The notes under the pieces were generated by a model that did not search any database, had not been told where the DNA came from, and saw only the letters and a list, made by a program, of their open reading frames with translations. The position numbers were made by a program, and so were the translations under genes. From Lishizhenia sp965656535 (GTDB lineage Bacteria > Bacteroidota > Bacteroidia > Flavobacteriales_D > Crocinitomicaceae): a stretch of DNA of 64,000 nucleotides. The stretch spans positions 806,001-870,000 of the forward strand of contig CBFHKX010000001.1 in the NCBI GenBank assembly GCA_965656535.1. Reading direction: 5' to 3'. Of the stretch, positions 1 through 8,355 are shown piece after piece (within the stretch, counting starts at the first letter, position 1; each line of letters begins with the position of its first letter).

Positions 1-203
1 TGTGCAGTTCCGCTTAATGTGTAACTCGCGTTCGTCCAATTTCCTTGTCCATATATAACAGAAGTAATTGCGCCAGTGATAGGTGTATTCTGAAAATCTT
101 CAGTAAATAACACAGTTGGATTGGGGCACTGCGCGTTTGTATTTTGGCTTAAACCAAGATAGAAAAAGTAAAAACTAACTAGATAAGTAACAATCGTTCT
201 CAT
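1..203 (-). CDS. Secreted protein, N-terminal fragment (cut by window edge)
   Basis: An open frame begins with ATG at 203 on the minus strand and runs off the left edge, giving 67 residues. The first about 25 residues (MRTIVTYLVSFYFFYLGLSQ, then NTNA) form a signal peptide with a hydrophobic aromatic core and an Ala-Gln cleavage region. The mature part begins QCPNPTVLFTEDF, a start I associate with large Bacteroidetes surface or T9SS cargo proteins that open on a Cys-containing beta-domain. The function cannot be assigned because the rest lies outside the window. It is transcribed in the same direction as rfbA, whose stop lies 50 bases upstream of this start, so it could be read from the same transcript or its own promoter. 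Confidence 0.7.
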   Translation of the reverse strand, partial: MRTIVTYLVSFYFFYLGLSQNTNAQCPNPTVLFTEDFQNTPITGAITSVIYGQGNWTNASYTLSGTA

Positions 204-252
204 TTAATCTTTTCTTAAAAGACGAATAAGTGCAATTTTAGTTGCTAGATGT

Positions 253-1113
253 TCAGGTAATTAAGTCGAGTAAATATTTACCATATCCACTTTTAACTAA
301 GGGTTCGGCTAAGGCTCTTAATTGATCACGCGTAATAAATCCATTTCTGTAGGCAACTTCTTCAATGCATCCAACCTTTAAACCTTGTCTTTCTTCTATC
401 ACTTGAACAAACTGTCCGGCTTGCATCAATGAAGGAAAAGTTCCTGTGTCTAGCCAAGCTGTACCTCTATTTAAGACGGCTACTTTTAGTTTTCCTCGTC
501 TTAGATATTCTGCGTTGACATCTGTGATTTCATATTCTCCTCTTTCAGAAGGCTTTAATTGCTTTGCAATTTCAATAACATCATTGTCATAAAAATACAA
601 GCCAGGAACGGCGTATTTAGACTTAGGATTTTCTGGTTTCTCTTCAATTGATATGGCATTCATATTTTTATCAAACTCCACTACACCATATCTACGAGGA
701 TCTGAAACGTGGTAGGCATAAACTACACCACCATCTGGATTATTGTTTTCTGTCAACAATTCGTCCATTCCAACTCCATAGAAAATATTATCACCTAAAA
801 TAAGCGCTACTTTATCGTCTCCTATAAAGTCTTCTCCTAGAACAAATGCTTGCGCTAATCCATTTGGCTCTTGCTGAACCGTATATTGAAAGTTACATCC
901 TAGATTGCTACCATCGCCAAGTAGCTTTTGAAAATTAGGGAGATCATGAGGAGTTGAAATAATTAAAATATCCTTAATTCCGGCACTCATTAAAATAGAC
1001 AAAGGATAATATATCATCGGCTTGTCATAAACAGGCATAAGTTGTTTACTAACAGCTAGTGTTAATGGATGTAAACGTGTTCCTGACCCTCCAGCTAAAA
1101 TAATTCCTTTCAT
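253..1113 (-). CDS. rfbA: Glucose-1-phosphate thymidylyltransferase (RmlA/RfbA)
   Basis: Makes dTDP-glucose and pyrophosphate from dTTP and glucose-1-phosphate, the first step towards dTDP-rhamnose and other deoxysugars of surface polysaccharides; cytoplasmic. The N-terminus holds the nucleotide-binding loop GGSGTRLHPLT (residues 8-18) followed by KQLMPVYDKPM (23-33), both hallmarks of the family. The length of 286 residues is normal for RmlA. No rmlB, rmlC or rmlD lies nearby, so the rest of the pathway must be elsewhere. A promoter-like TTG-N19-TATATTTA lies just upstream, between this gene and the exporter gene. Assignment is secure; which sugar it finally serves is not visible. Confidence 0.96.
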   Translation of the reverse strand: MKGIILAGGSGTRLHPLTLAVSKQLMPVYDKPMIYYPLSILMSAGIKDILIISTPHDLPNFQKLLGDGSNLGCNFQYTVQQEPNGLAQAFVLGEDFIGDDKVALILGDNIFYGVGMDELLTENNNPDGGVVYAYHVSDPRRYGVVEFDKNMNAISIEEKPENPKSKYAVPGLYFYDNDVIEIAKQLKPSERGEYEITDVNAEYLRRGKLKVAVLNRGTAWLDTGTFPSLMQAGQFVQVIEERQGLKVGCIEEVAYRNGFITRDQLRALAEPLVKSGYGKYLLDLIT

Positions 1114-1130
1114 TGTCTTTTAATTTGACC

Positions 1131-1160
1131 TAAATATAAACATACCCGTTAAGATGTCAA
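1131..1160 (-). promoter_or_regulatory. Promoter-like element upstream of rfbA
   Basis: On the minus strand TTG (1160-1158) is followed after 19 bases by TATATTTA (1138-1131), which matches the Bacteroidetes TTG/TAnnTTTG arrangement except for the last base. It sits 17 bases before the rfbA start, in the short gap after the exporter gene, so rfbA probably has its own promoter. Confidence 0.55.
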
Positions 1161-1161
1161 C

Positions 1162-3825
1162 TTAATCCTCTTTAGGATTTCGGTCTTTTATTTGCGCTTT
1201 AATTTCTTTGCTTTCAATTTGAAGCTCATCAAACTCTATATCTTCTTCTTGATCGTAAATATCGATATATGGCTCTTGAAATGCTTTTGTAGCAACTCTC
1301 TTTTCTAAGGTAAGAAGTAGTGATGGAAGCACAACTAAATTGGTAATCATTGCAACAACAAGGGTTAATGAAACCAGCAGTCCGAGTGCTTGAGTTCCTC
1401 CGAATTGAGATAAGGCAAACATTGAAAATCCAAAAAAGAGAACGATTGACGTGTAAAACATACTTAACCCTGTTTCGCGTAAAGCAGTTAATACACATGT
1501 TTTTAAGTCCCATTTCATATGCTTTAGCTCTAGTCTATATTTGGCAAGAAAATGTATGGTATCATCAACGGAAATACCAAAAGCAATACTAAATACAAGA
1601 ATTGTTGATGGCTTCACAGGGATATGAAAAAATCCCATAATTGCAGCGGTAACCAATAAAGGAATAAAGTTAGGAATAAGCGAAATAATTACCATTCTCC
1701 AAGATCTAAAAAGGAAAGACATTAAGATGGCGATAATCACAATTGCAATGAGCAAACTAGTGAGTAAATTTTTAACGAGGTATTGCGTTCCTTCAGCAGC
1801 AACAACAGATGTTCCGGTTATCTCAAAGTCTAGATATTCTTCATTAATTGCGGTTCTTAAACTCGGTAAAAAGTTTTCTTTATTGTAAAAGGTTTTGATC
1901 AATTCTGTATCACTATCAAATGCAAACTGTTGTTGTGCATCTCCGTTTGATAAGTTGGCAGTAAGGTTATTGTAAATTCCAGAATAGTTAAATATAAGAC
2001 TGTCTATATACGCCTTTTCCCCTTGTTTAACTGCATTAAACAACCTTTCTATTTCTTGTTTTTCAGGGTTTAATATGCGTCCAATATCTTTTCTAAGCGA
2101 ATCCACTTTTTCCGCAATTTCATAAGAGCCCAAATCTCTAATTTGCATTCTTACGCGTAGGGTTGTGTTAGTTGTATCTACTAACTCATTTAGTGTAATG
2201 TTAGACCCTGTAGTTTTCGATAAATCCAAGTTATCAAAATACGTTTTTAATCTTCTTTTATCTCTAGAACTTATTAAATCGTATTTATCAGGATTGTTTC
2301 CGTAATAAGCCATATTAATAACTTTAATTACGTTAACATAAGAGATAGATTTAGAAAAAACACTATCCGCTTTAAGGTAGTCTTGCACTTCATCTACACG
2401 TTGTAATGTACTCTTCTTTAAAAGTCTTCCTTCGTTTTTATAATCAATCATAATTTCGAATGGAATGGCTCCTTTGAAATTATCTTGTATAAAGTTTACA
2501 TCCAATAGTATCGGATCATCTGCAGGTAAGTCGCTTGTTAAATTACCCGTAGCTTCAACTTTAAATAAACCAATAACACAGATAGCAATAATCCCAATTG
2601 TAACTAAGTAAGCCTTTGTTCTATGTCCTGATGTTATACTAACTAGCTTATCTACAACTCCTTGAGTAAAGGTTCTGTCTAAATGACGAAGGTGTCTATT
2701 CTTTGGAGGTTTAGCTAATGAAAAAACGATAGGAATTATGGTAATTGACAGAATAAAGACCATAATTATATTTACTGATGCAATGATACCGAATTCTATC
2801 AACTTCTCTGAGTTGGTAAAGATAAATGTAGAAAAGCCTAGTGCTGTAGTAAGGTTTGTTAGGAAGGTTGCATTTCCAATTTTTTGAATAACTCGAGATA
2901 GTGCTTTCGTTTTATTTCCGTGGTCGGCAACTTCTCTATGAAATTTGGTAAGTAAAAAGATACAGTTGGGTATTCCAATTACAATCATTAACGGCGGTAT
3001 CAAGGCCATTAAAATAGAGAGTTTAAAACCGAGCATGCCTATTATTCCGAGCGACCAGATTACTGCTGTGAATACCACAACATTGCAAAACATTACTACG
3101 CGTAAACTTCTAAAGAAGATGTAAAGTAACAAAGAGGTTACAGCAATTGCCAAGGCAATGAAAATGTACATTTCGCTCATTACGCGTTTGGCAATAATTA
3201 CACGAATGTGCGGAAGTCCGGCATAATGAATTTGACCAAAATACTTTTCGTACTCATTGGCAATAGATTCTATTTCTACAACAACTTGTGCTTTTTTAGG
3301 ATCGGCTAGGTAAACTTCTGAAACGCCAATCATCATTAAAGAAACATTTCCTTCAATGGTGTACAAAAGATCGTTGTATAGCGGGTTGTTTCTTATTTCT
3401 CTTTTAATAGAGTCGATCGATTTTGTTGCATAAGTGGTATCTGTAAATATTTTTCTTGCTTCAAACTTAGAAGCTTCGGTATTATTATCAATGGTATAAA
3501 GGTTGGCTTCTGATACAACAGATTCGATACCATCGTAGGCTAATATCTTGTCGCCAAGTTCTTTCCATTTTTTAAAGTTCTTTTCGGTATAAAGACTATC
3601 TGTTTGAATAGCAAAAACAAGCGTTCCTCCGTCTTCGCCAAACATTTCTTTAAATTTCAAGTAACTACTTTGAGAAGGACTCTCTTTAGGTAGCATGTTA
3701 CCGTATTTGTTGTCTAGTTTTAGACTGGTAATGGCGAAAAAAGCCATTATAACCGTAACAATAAACAATAAAGAAAGTATGATAATTCTATTTCTAAGAA
3801 TTATTTGAGAAAGTTTAAACCACAT
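1162..3825 (-). CDS. MMPL/RND-superfamily efflux or lipid transporter
   Basis: An 887-residue inner-membrane protein with the RND layout in two halves. There is one helix near residues 12-34, a large extracytoplasmic domain, and a block of five helices around 215-375. The pattern then repeats, with a helix near 405, a second extracytoplasmic domain, and a final block around 690-850. The motif GISVDDTIHFLAKY in the second helix block is typical of MMPL/RND proteins and carries the acidic pair thought to relay protons. The C-terminal tail is strongly charged (EEDIEFDELQIESKE). Members of this family export lipids, hopanoids or small hydrophobic compounds; the substrate here cannot be read from sequence. 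No membrane-fusion or outer-membrane channel partner is adjacent, which fits MMPL rather than tripartite AcrB-type pumps. Confidence 0.88.
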   Translation of the reverse strand: MWFKLSQIILRNRIIILSLLFIVTVIMAFFAITSLKLDNKYGNMLPKESPSQSSYLKFKEMFGEDGGTLVFAIQTDSLYTEKNFKKWKELGDKILAYDGIESVVSEANLYTIDNNTEASKFEARKIFTDTTYATKSIDSIKREIRNNPLYNDLLYTIEGNVSLMMIGVSEVYLADPKKAQVVVEIESIANEYEKYFGQIHYAGLPHIRVIIAKRVMSEMYIFIALAIAVTSLLLYIFFRSLRVVMFCNVVVFTAVIWSLGIIGMLGFKLSILMALIPPLMIVIGIPNCIFLLTKFHREVADHGNKTKALSRVIQKIGNATFLTNLTTALGFSTFIFTNSEKLIEFGIIASVNIIMVFILSITIIPIVFSLAKPPKNRHLRHLDRTFTQGVVDKLVSITSGHRTKAYLVTIGIIAICVIGLFKVEATGNLTSDLPADDPILLDVNFIQDNFKGAIPFEIMIDYKNEGRLLKKSTLQRVDEVQDYLKADSVFSKSISYVNVIKVINMAYYGNNPDKYDLISSRDKRRLKTYFDNLDLSKTTGSNITLNELVDTTNTTLRVRMQIRDLGSYEIAEKVDSLRKDIGRILNPEKQEIERLFNAVKQGEKAYIDSLIFNYSGIYNNLTANLSNGDAQQQFAFDSDTELIKTFYNKENFLPSLRTAINEEYLDFEITGTSVVAAEGTQYLVKNLLTSLLIAIVIIAILMSFLFRSWRMVIISLIPNFIPLLVTAAIMGFFHIPVKPSTILVFSIAFGISVDDTIHFLAKYRLELKHMKWDLKTCVLTALRETGLSMFYTSIVLFFGFSMFALSQFGGTQALGLLVSLTLVVAMITNLVVLPSLLLTLEKRVATKAFQEPYIDIYDQEEDIEFDELQIESKEIKAQIKDRNPKED

Positions 3826-3908
3826 CTATTACTCTTATTTTAGACCCGTAAAGGTATATAAATTAAGGTAACAAGCCAGAGTAATAAGCCTTTAAAAAGT
3901 GAAATCTG

Positions 3909-4115
3909 TTATTTGGTTTTGATATGTGATTTTATTCTGACTTTATATTTAAACTTGGTAAAGGATAAAGTAGCGAGTAAAGAAAGTGTTGCGCCAATTA
4001 ATGCGTAAAGAGAAGAATACTCTGCGTTTACTCTTCTAAAAATAAAAAATAAAAAAACGTTTACACCTACTAATGTTGCAAAAAACAAATGATAAAATAA
4101 TTTATTTCTTTTCAT
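3909..4115 (-). CDS. Small two-helix membrane protein, unknown
   Basis: A 68-residue frame starting MKRNKLFYHLFFATLVGVNV with two hydrophobic segments (about 9-27 and 35-52), basic residues at both ends and a Lys/Arg-rich C-terminus (KFKYKVRIKSHIKTK), as expected for a small inner-membrane protein with both ends in the cytoplasm. It stands alone between the exporter gene and the divergent dehydrogenase gene. I do not recognise a family. Amino-acid composition and a clean ATG start favour a real gene, but its short length leaves doubt. Confidence 0.5.
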   Translation of the reverse strand: MKRNKLFYHLFFATLVGVNVFLFFIFRRVNAEYSSLYALIGATLSLLATLSFTKFKYKVRIKSHIKTK

Positions 4116-4193
4116 AGCGTTTTGATTTATAAGGCTTAAGTTAATAAAAAAATGATTCTTTTACTTTTTAAGTAGTAAAAATTCACATTGTTG

Positions 4194-4201
4194 TACTTTT
4201 G
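4194..4201 (+). promoter_or_regulatory. -7 box, predicted leaderless start
   Basis: TACTTTTG matches TAnnTTTG exactly and ends four bases before the ATG at 4206. Transcription from it would begin at or next to the start codon. This argues for 4206 rather than an in-frame TTG at 4188, which lies before the box. No clear -33 TTG was found. Confidence 0.55.
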
Positions 4202-4205
4202 GGTA

Positions 4206-5150
4206 ATGAAAGTTTTGTTTATTGATTCGGTTCATTCTATTCTTCAAGAGCGGTTAGCGCAAAAGGGTTTTTTATGTATTGACGGCACCCAGTTTGATAA
4301 AGCTAAATGCGAAGAAATTCTTCAGTCGGGTACTGAAGGAATTGTAGTGCGTTCTCGTTTTGCCATGGATAAAGATTTTTTGCAAAATGCACCTAATTTA
4401 AAATTTATTGCCCGCTCAGGAGCGGGGATGGAAAATATAGATTTGGTCTACTGCGAAGAAAAAGAAATTAAACTATTCAATGCACCGGAAGGCAATAGAA
4501 ATGCTGTTGGCGAGCACGCACTAGGAATGCTTCTTTCTCTATTCAACAATTTGAATAAAGGCAATAGAGAGATTAAAGCGGGTAAATGGGATAGAGAAGG
4601 AAACCGAGGAATAGAATTGGACGGTAAAACGGTTGGAATTATTGGATACGGAAATAATGGCGCTGCTTTCGCAAAAAAACTGCGTGGTTTTGATGTCAAA
4701 ATTCTTGCCTATGATAAATATAAAAACAATTTTTCAACGGAGTTTGTCAAAGAAAGCACACTTGATGAATTGTTTGAAGAAGCAGATGTGGTTAGCTTTC
4801 ATATTCCTCAAAATAGAGAAACCATTTTTATGGCAGACGCACGGTTTTTTTCTTCTTTTAAGAAGCCAATTTACTTGCTCAATCTATCGCGTGGTAAAAT
4901 TGTGAAAACCACTGATTTGGTTCAAGCATTAGATTCAAACATAGTACTAGGAGCTGGTTTGGATGTTTTAGAGTTTGAGAAAGCTTCTTTTGAAGATATG
5001 TTTGGCGGTGCTATTCCAGTAGCGTTTAAAGCATTATTGGATTCAGATAAAGTACTGTTATCTCCGCATGTTGGCGGGTGGACAAAAGAGAGTTACTATA
5101 AATTGAGTGATGTGCTGGCGGATAAAATAACGAACACATTTTGGATATAA
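4206..5150 (+). CDS. D-isomer-specific 2-hydroxyacid dehydrogenase, SerA-like
   Basis: A 314-residue NAD-dependent oxidoreductase of the D-2-hydroxyacid dehydrogenase family. The Rossmann motif GIIGYGNNGAAFAKKL lies about residue 148. The catalytic set is recognisable: Arg in LNLSRGKIV, Glu in the LDVLEFEK stretch and His in LLSPHVGGWT. It lacks the ACT regulatory domain of long SerA proteins, so it is either a short 3-phosphoglycerate dehydrogenase or an enzyme for another 2-hydroxyacid. No serC or serB is next to it. I chose ATG 4206, since an upstream TTG lies before the -7 box. It converges on rsmA with no gap between stop codons. Confidence 0.85.
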   Translation: MKVLFIDSVHSILQERLAQKGFLCIDGTQFDKAKCEEILQSGTEGIVVRSRFAMDKDFLQNAPNLKFIARSGAGMENIDLVYCEEKEIKLFNAPEGNRNAVGEHALGMLLSLFNNLNKGNREIKAGKWDREGNRGIELDGKTVGIIGYGNNGAAFAKKLRGFDVKILAYDKYKNNFSTEFVKESTLDELFEEADVVSFHIPQNRETIFMADARFFSSFKKPIYLLNLSRGKIVKTTDLVQALDSNIVLGAGLDVLEFEKASFEDMFGGAIPVAFKALLDSDKVLLSPHVGGWTKESYYKLSDVLADKITNTFWI

Positions 5151-5933
5151 TTAGGCTTTTATTGCTTTCTCAACAATTTGAGTTAGCGTAATAAAATCTT
5201 CTACAGATAGGCGTTCTGGTCTCAAATCAAAGAGAGGGTGATCAATGTTTTTCCCTTTAATCCATTGTTTAACGCCATTTCGAATCGTTTTTCGTCTCAT
5301 TCCAAATGTAGCCTTGATAACTTGCTTATATAGTTTTTCGTCGCATGGTAAAGATTTACGCTCATTACGAATACAACGAATTACGCCTGACTTTACCTTC
5401 GGAGGCGGATCGAAAACATGTTCATCTACGGTAAAGCAATATTCTATATCGTAATAAGTTTGAAGTAATACTGAAATAATTCCGTATGCCTTACTACCCG
5501 GTTTCTCAGCTACTCTAACGGCTACCTCTTTCTGAAACATTCCCATTATTTCTGGGATTTGATTTCTATAATCAATACATTTAAAGAGTATTTGTGAAGA
5601 AATATTGTACGGAAAGTTCCCCACTACTCCAAAAGGAGCAGTTCCCATAATATCTTCTAGCTTTACCTTTAGAAAGTCAGCCGGATATATTTTTCCGTTA
5701 AGTTCTTTTTTATTTTCTGATAAATAATCTACAGATTCTTTATCAATTTCCATAACATGAACGTCTAAATCTCCTCTTGATAGCAGAAAATTAGTTAAAG
5801 CACCCATTCCTGGTCCTATTTCCAGCACCCTTTTGCAGTTGTGGTGTTTTTGATACTGATCAGAAATACGCTTGCAAATACTTAGATCTGTTAAGAAATG
5901 CTGACCAAGGTGTTTTTTTGCTTTAACTGACAT
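5151..5933 (-). CDS. rsmA: 16S rRNA (adenine1518/1519-N6) dimethyltransferase KsgA/RsmA
   Basis: Dimethylates two adjacent adenosines in the 3' terminal hairpin of 16S rRNA late in 30S assembly. The family start KKHLGQHFLTD is at residue 6, the S-adenosylmethionine loop VLEIGPGMG at 36-44, and the catalytic NFPY motif (usually NLPY) at 106-109 followed by NISSQIL. The length of 260 residues is standard. It lies six bases downstream of the DUF4286 gene and is probably co-transcribed with it from the -7 box before that gene. Confident assignment. Confidence 0.97.
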   Translation of the reverse strand: MSVKAKKHLGQHFLTDLSICKRISDQYQKHHNCKRVLEIGPGMGALTNFLLSRGDLDVHVMEIDKESVDYLSENKKELNGKIYPADFLKVKLEDIMGTAPFGVVGNFPYNISSQILFKCIDYRNQIPEIMGMFQKEVAVRVAEKPGSKAYGIISVLLQTYYDIEYCFTVDEHVFDPPPKVKSGVIRCIRNERKSLPCDEKLYKQVIKATFGMRRKTIRNGVKQWIKGKNIDHPLFDLRPERLSVEDFITLTQIVEKAIKA

Positions 5934-5939
5934 GCTGTT

Positions 5940-6254
5940 TTAGTTGTTGAATTCTTCAATTACCTCTAGAATAGTTCTGAATGCAGCAAATTTTCCTGCA
6001 AATTTAGCCGTGTGTTCTTGTTGTAATTTTGGAGCATGGAGTTCTTGATAGCTATTATAACTTGCTCTAGAGTGAGATAAATATGTAATGGCATAAGTAA
6101 CTCCACCTTCTTCTTCACCATGTACTCTAGAAATTCTACTTTCTTTGAAACAGCCTGTTGCCATAACATCAGGGATGTGCGTTTTTCGCATCCAATCTAA
6201 CCAGTTGTCAGCAGTTTGTGCATCAATACTTACGGTTACATTATATAGAATCAT
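5940..6254 (-). CDS. DUF4286 family protein
   Basis: A 104-residue protein starting MILYNVTVSIDAQTADNWLDWM, which matches the DUF4286 family of small Bacteroidetes proteins with a probable ferredoxin-like (dimeric alpha/beta barrel) fold. Conserved-looking stretches are HIPDVMATGCF (about residue 26) and YAITYLSHSRASYNSYQE. No catalytic function is established for the family. It precedes rsmA by six bases on the same strand and shares its promoter, so a link with ribosome maturation is possible but is inference from position only. Confidence 0.85.
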   Translation of the reverse strand: MILYNVTVSIDAQTADNWLDWMRKTHIPDVMATGCFKESRISRVHGEEEGGVTYAITYLSHSRASYNSYQELHAPKLQQEHTAKFAGKFAAFRTILEVIEEFNN

Positions 6255-6268
6255 ACATACTTTTTCTG

Positions 6269-6276
6269 CAAAGATA
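6269..6276 (-). promoter_or_regulatory. -7 box for DUF4286-rsmA
   Basis: Minus-strand TATCTTTG is a perfect TAnnTTTG match located 14 bases before the ATG at 6254. No well-spaced -33 TTG is evident. Confidence 0.55.
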
Positions 6277-6372
6277 ACTTTAAAAGCTAAATGGATAAAT
6301 AATGTTTCTTAATCAAAAAAGCCCTCTTGTGTATAATCATGTGTTAAGAAAGCCATATTTGTAAACTATGCT

Positions 6373-6380
6373 TAAATTTG
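6373..6380 (+). promoter_or_regulatory. -7 box for the panD operon
   Basis: TAAATTTG, an exact TAnnTTTG match, lies 25 bases before the panD ATG at 6406. It would drive panD and the two overlapping genes behind it. Confidence 0.5.
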
Positions 6381-6405
6381 CGCTATCATTTAGAAAAAAC
6401 AAAGA

Positions 6406-6765
6406 ATGAAGATACAGGTTGTTAAGTCTAAAATACATAGAGTTAAGGTAACACAAGCAGACCTTAATTACATAGGTAGTATAACGATAGACGAAGACTT
6501 AATGGAAGCTTCGAACCTAATAGAAGGGGAGAAAGTGCAAATTGTGAATATAAATAACGGCGAACGAATTGAAACGTACGTGATTAAAGGTGAGCGAAAA
6601 TCAGGTGTTATTTGTCTAAATGGTCCGGCAGCCAGAAGAGTAGCGCCTGGAGATTTAGTAATCATTATCGGCTATGGTTATATGGATTTTGAAGAAGCTA
6701 AATCATTCAAACCTATGCTTTGTTTTCCGAACGAACAAACCAACTTATTAGATAAAAAGCATTGA
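6406..6765 (+). CDS. panD: Aspartate 1-decarboxylase (pyruvoyl-dependent)
   Basis: Converts L-aspartate to beta-alanine for pantothenate and coenzyme A synthesis. The proenzyme cleaves itself between Gly24 and Ser25 (Y-I-G-S-I-T-I-D), and the serine becomes the pyruvoyl group; both residues are present. Other family marks are NGPAARRVAPGD (about residue 73) and IIIGYG. The length of 119 residues is typical. Its stop overlaps the TTG start of the next gene, so translation is likely coupled. panB and panC are not in the window. Confidence 0.97.
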   Translation: MKIQVVKSKIHRVKVTQADLNYIGSITIDEDLMEASNLIEGEKVQIVNINNGERIETYVIKGERKSGVICLNGPAARRVAPGDLVIIIGYGYMDFEEAKSFKPMLCFPNEQTNLLDKKH

Positions 6766-7841
6766 AAAAAACAATTTTAAATATTCTAAAAATAACACTG
6801 CCTTTATTTATTGGCGTGTATCTTCTTTGGTATTTCTATGATGGAATGCAAGCACCCATTATTGATGAACAAGGAAACGAACTCAATAAGTCTTCTTGGG
6901 ATATCTTTATGGAAACGCTTTATAGAGTAGATTATTTTTGGGTTATTCTCTCTTTGGTTTTTGGTTTTTTAAGTCATGCCAGTAGAGCAGCTAGACATAA
7001 ATATGTTTTACAGCCTATTGGATATCAGGCTAGTTTCTGGAATCGCTATCATGCTTTAATGATAGGTTATATAGTCAATTATCTTATACCTAGAGCGGGC
7101 GAAGCTTCAAGAGCATCTATGCTTTACAGAAGTGATAAAATACCTTTTTCTAAAACCTTAGGAACGATAATCGCCGAACGAGTATTTGATTTGTTAATGT
7201 TAGGAATTGTTGTGCTTGTTGCTTTAGGACTAAGTTTTGATGATTTAATGGCAATTAAAGATCAAATTTTATCTCCCAAAACCAATTCGGCAGGAGAAAT
7301 TGACGGTTTTCAGTGGAAGTATGTAATTTATGGTGTTCTAGCCTTTGTTGCGCTTACATTCGTTATCCTTTGGTTCAAAGCTGAGAAATTTAGAAATAAA
7401 TTTAAAAACTTTGTGAAAGATATAATTACAGGAGTTTTTGCAATTTTTAAATCAAAGAATCCATTACCCTTTATTGGGCATACAATCTTTATATGGATTA
7501 ATTATATCATCTTTTTTGGTATTTGTTTTTATGCATTACCAGAAACTGCAGACTTCCCAATTGGAGGAATTCTTTTAGGGTTTATTGCAGGTACTTTAGG
7601 TATCATGTTTACGAATGGAGGAATTGGAGCCTATCCTGTTTTAGTTGGCTTAGTAGTTACTTATTTTCTAAAAGACACCCTTGGAGCAGGAGAAGCTAAG
7701 GGTATAGGAATGGCATTGGGTATGATTATTTGGTCTTCTCAGACATTAATGATGATTATTTTAGGTTTAATTTCTTTAGCTTTAATGCCGAATAATCACA
7801 AAAAAGAAGAGAATGGGCAGATATCAAGCATTACAGAATAA
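6762..7841 (+). CDS. Flippase-like membrane protein of the LPG synthase TM / UPF0104 family
   Basis: A 359-residue polytopic protein with about eight hydrophobic segments. It carries typical family patches: LSHASRAARHKYVL (about residue 69), GYIVNYLIPRAGEASRASML (about 97) and FTNGGIGAYPVLVG (about 284). This is the membrane half of lysylphosphatidylglycerol synthases, here without the synthase domain. Such stand-alone proteins are thought to move lipids or lipid-linked sugars, but the substrate is unknown. It begins with TTG overlapping the panD stop by four bases and its end overlaps the rfaE2 start by 29 bases, showing tight co-expression. Confidence 0.85.
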   Translation: MKKTILNILKITLPLFIGVYLLWYFYDGMQAPIIDEQGNELNKSSWDIFMETLYRVDYFWVILSLVFGFLSHASRAARHKYVLQPIGYQASFWNRYHALMIGYIVNYLIPRAGEASRASMLYRSDKIPFSKTLGTIIAERVFDLLMLGIVVLVALGLSFDDLMAIKDQILSPKTNSAGEIDGFQWKYVIYGVLAFVALTFVILWFKAEKFRNKFKNFVKDIITGVFAIFKSKNPLPFIGHTIFIWINYIIFFGICFYALPETADFPIGGILLGFIAGTLGIMFTNGGIGAYPVLVGLVVTYFLKDTLGAGEAKGIGMALGMIIWSSQTLMMIILGLISLALMPNNHKKEENGQISSITE

Positions 7842-8331
7842 AATTGTCTCTTTAGAAAAAGCAAAGCAGCTTGTTTCTATTTGGCAATTGAAAAACTATA
7901 AAGTTGTATTTACCAATGGCTGTTTTGATATTTTGCATCAAGGACATGTAACTTATTTAGCTAAAACAGCGGATACTGGTAATAAATTAATTCTTGCTTT
8001 AAACACAGATGCTAGCGTTAAACGTCAGGGTAAAGGAGATGATAGGCCTATAAACAATCAAGATGCAAGAGCAAAGGTTCTATCTGCCTTAGGCTTTGTT
8101 GATGCAGTAATTTTTTTTGATGACGATACGCCGTTAGATTTAATAAAAGTGCTTCAACCAGATGTATTAACAAAAGGTGCTGATTACGATGCCACAGAAA
8201 TGGACGAATCTAGTCCAAAATATATTGTTGGCAACAAAGAGATTAAAACATGGAATGGCGAGGTCAAAACAATAGACCTAGAAGATGGATTTAGCACCAC
8301 TAACATCTTAAGTAAAATTAGACATACTTAG
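7813..8331 (+). CDS. rfaE2: D-glycero-beta-D-manno-heptose 1-phosphate adenylyltransferase (RfaE2/HldE C-domain type)
   Basis: Forms ADP-heptose from heptose-1-phosphate and ATP for the lipopolysaccharide inner core. The nucleotidyltransferase signature is FTNGCFDILHQGH with the catalytic HxGH at residues 42-45; the second motif is seen in the C-terminal half as DGFSTTNIL in place of the ISSTxIR of related enzymes. At 172 residues it is the stand-alone adenylyltransferase, without the kinase half that is fused in HldE. It overlaps the upstream flippase gene by 29 bases. The kinase, isomerase and phosphatase partners are elsewhere. A related cytidylyltransferase is the main alternative, but the overall pattern fits RfaE2. 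Confidence 0.9.
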   Translation: MGRYQALQNKIVSLEKAKQLVSIWQLKNYKVVFTNGCFDILHQGHVTYLAKTADTGNKLILALNTDASVKRQGKGDDRPINNQDARAKVLSALGFVDAVIFFDDDTPLDLIKVLQPDVLTKGADYDATEMDESSPKYIVGNKEIKTWNGEVKTIDLEDGFSTTNILSKIRHT

Positions 8332-8355
8332 TATTAGCTAAATTATTTTTTCTCC

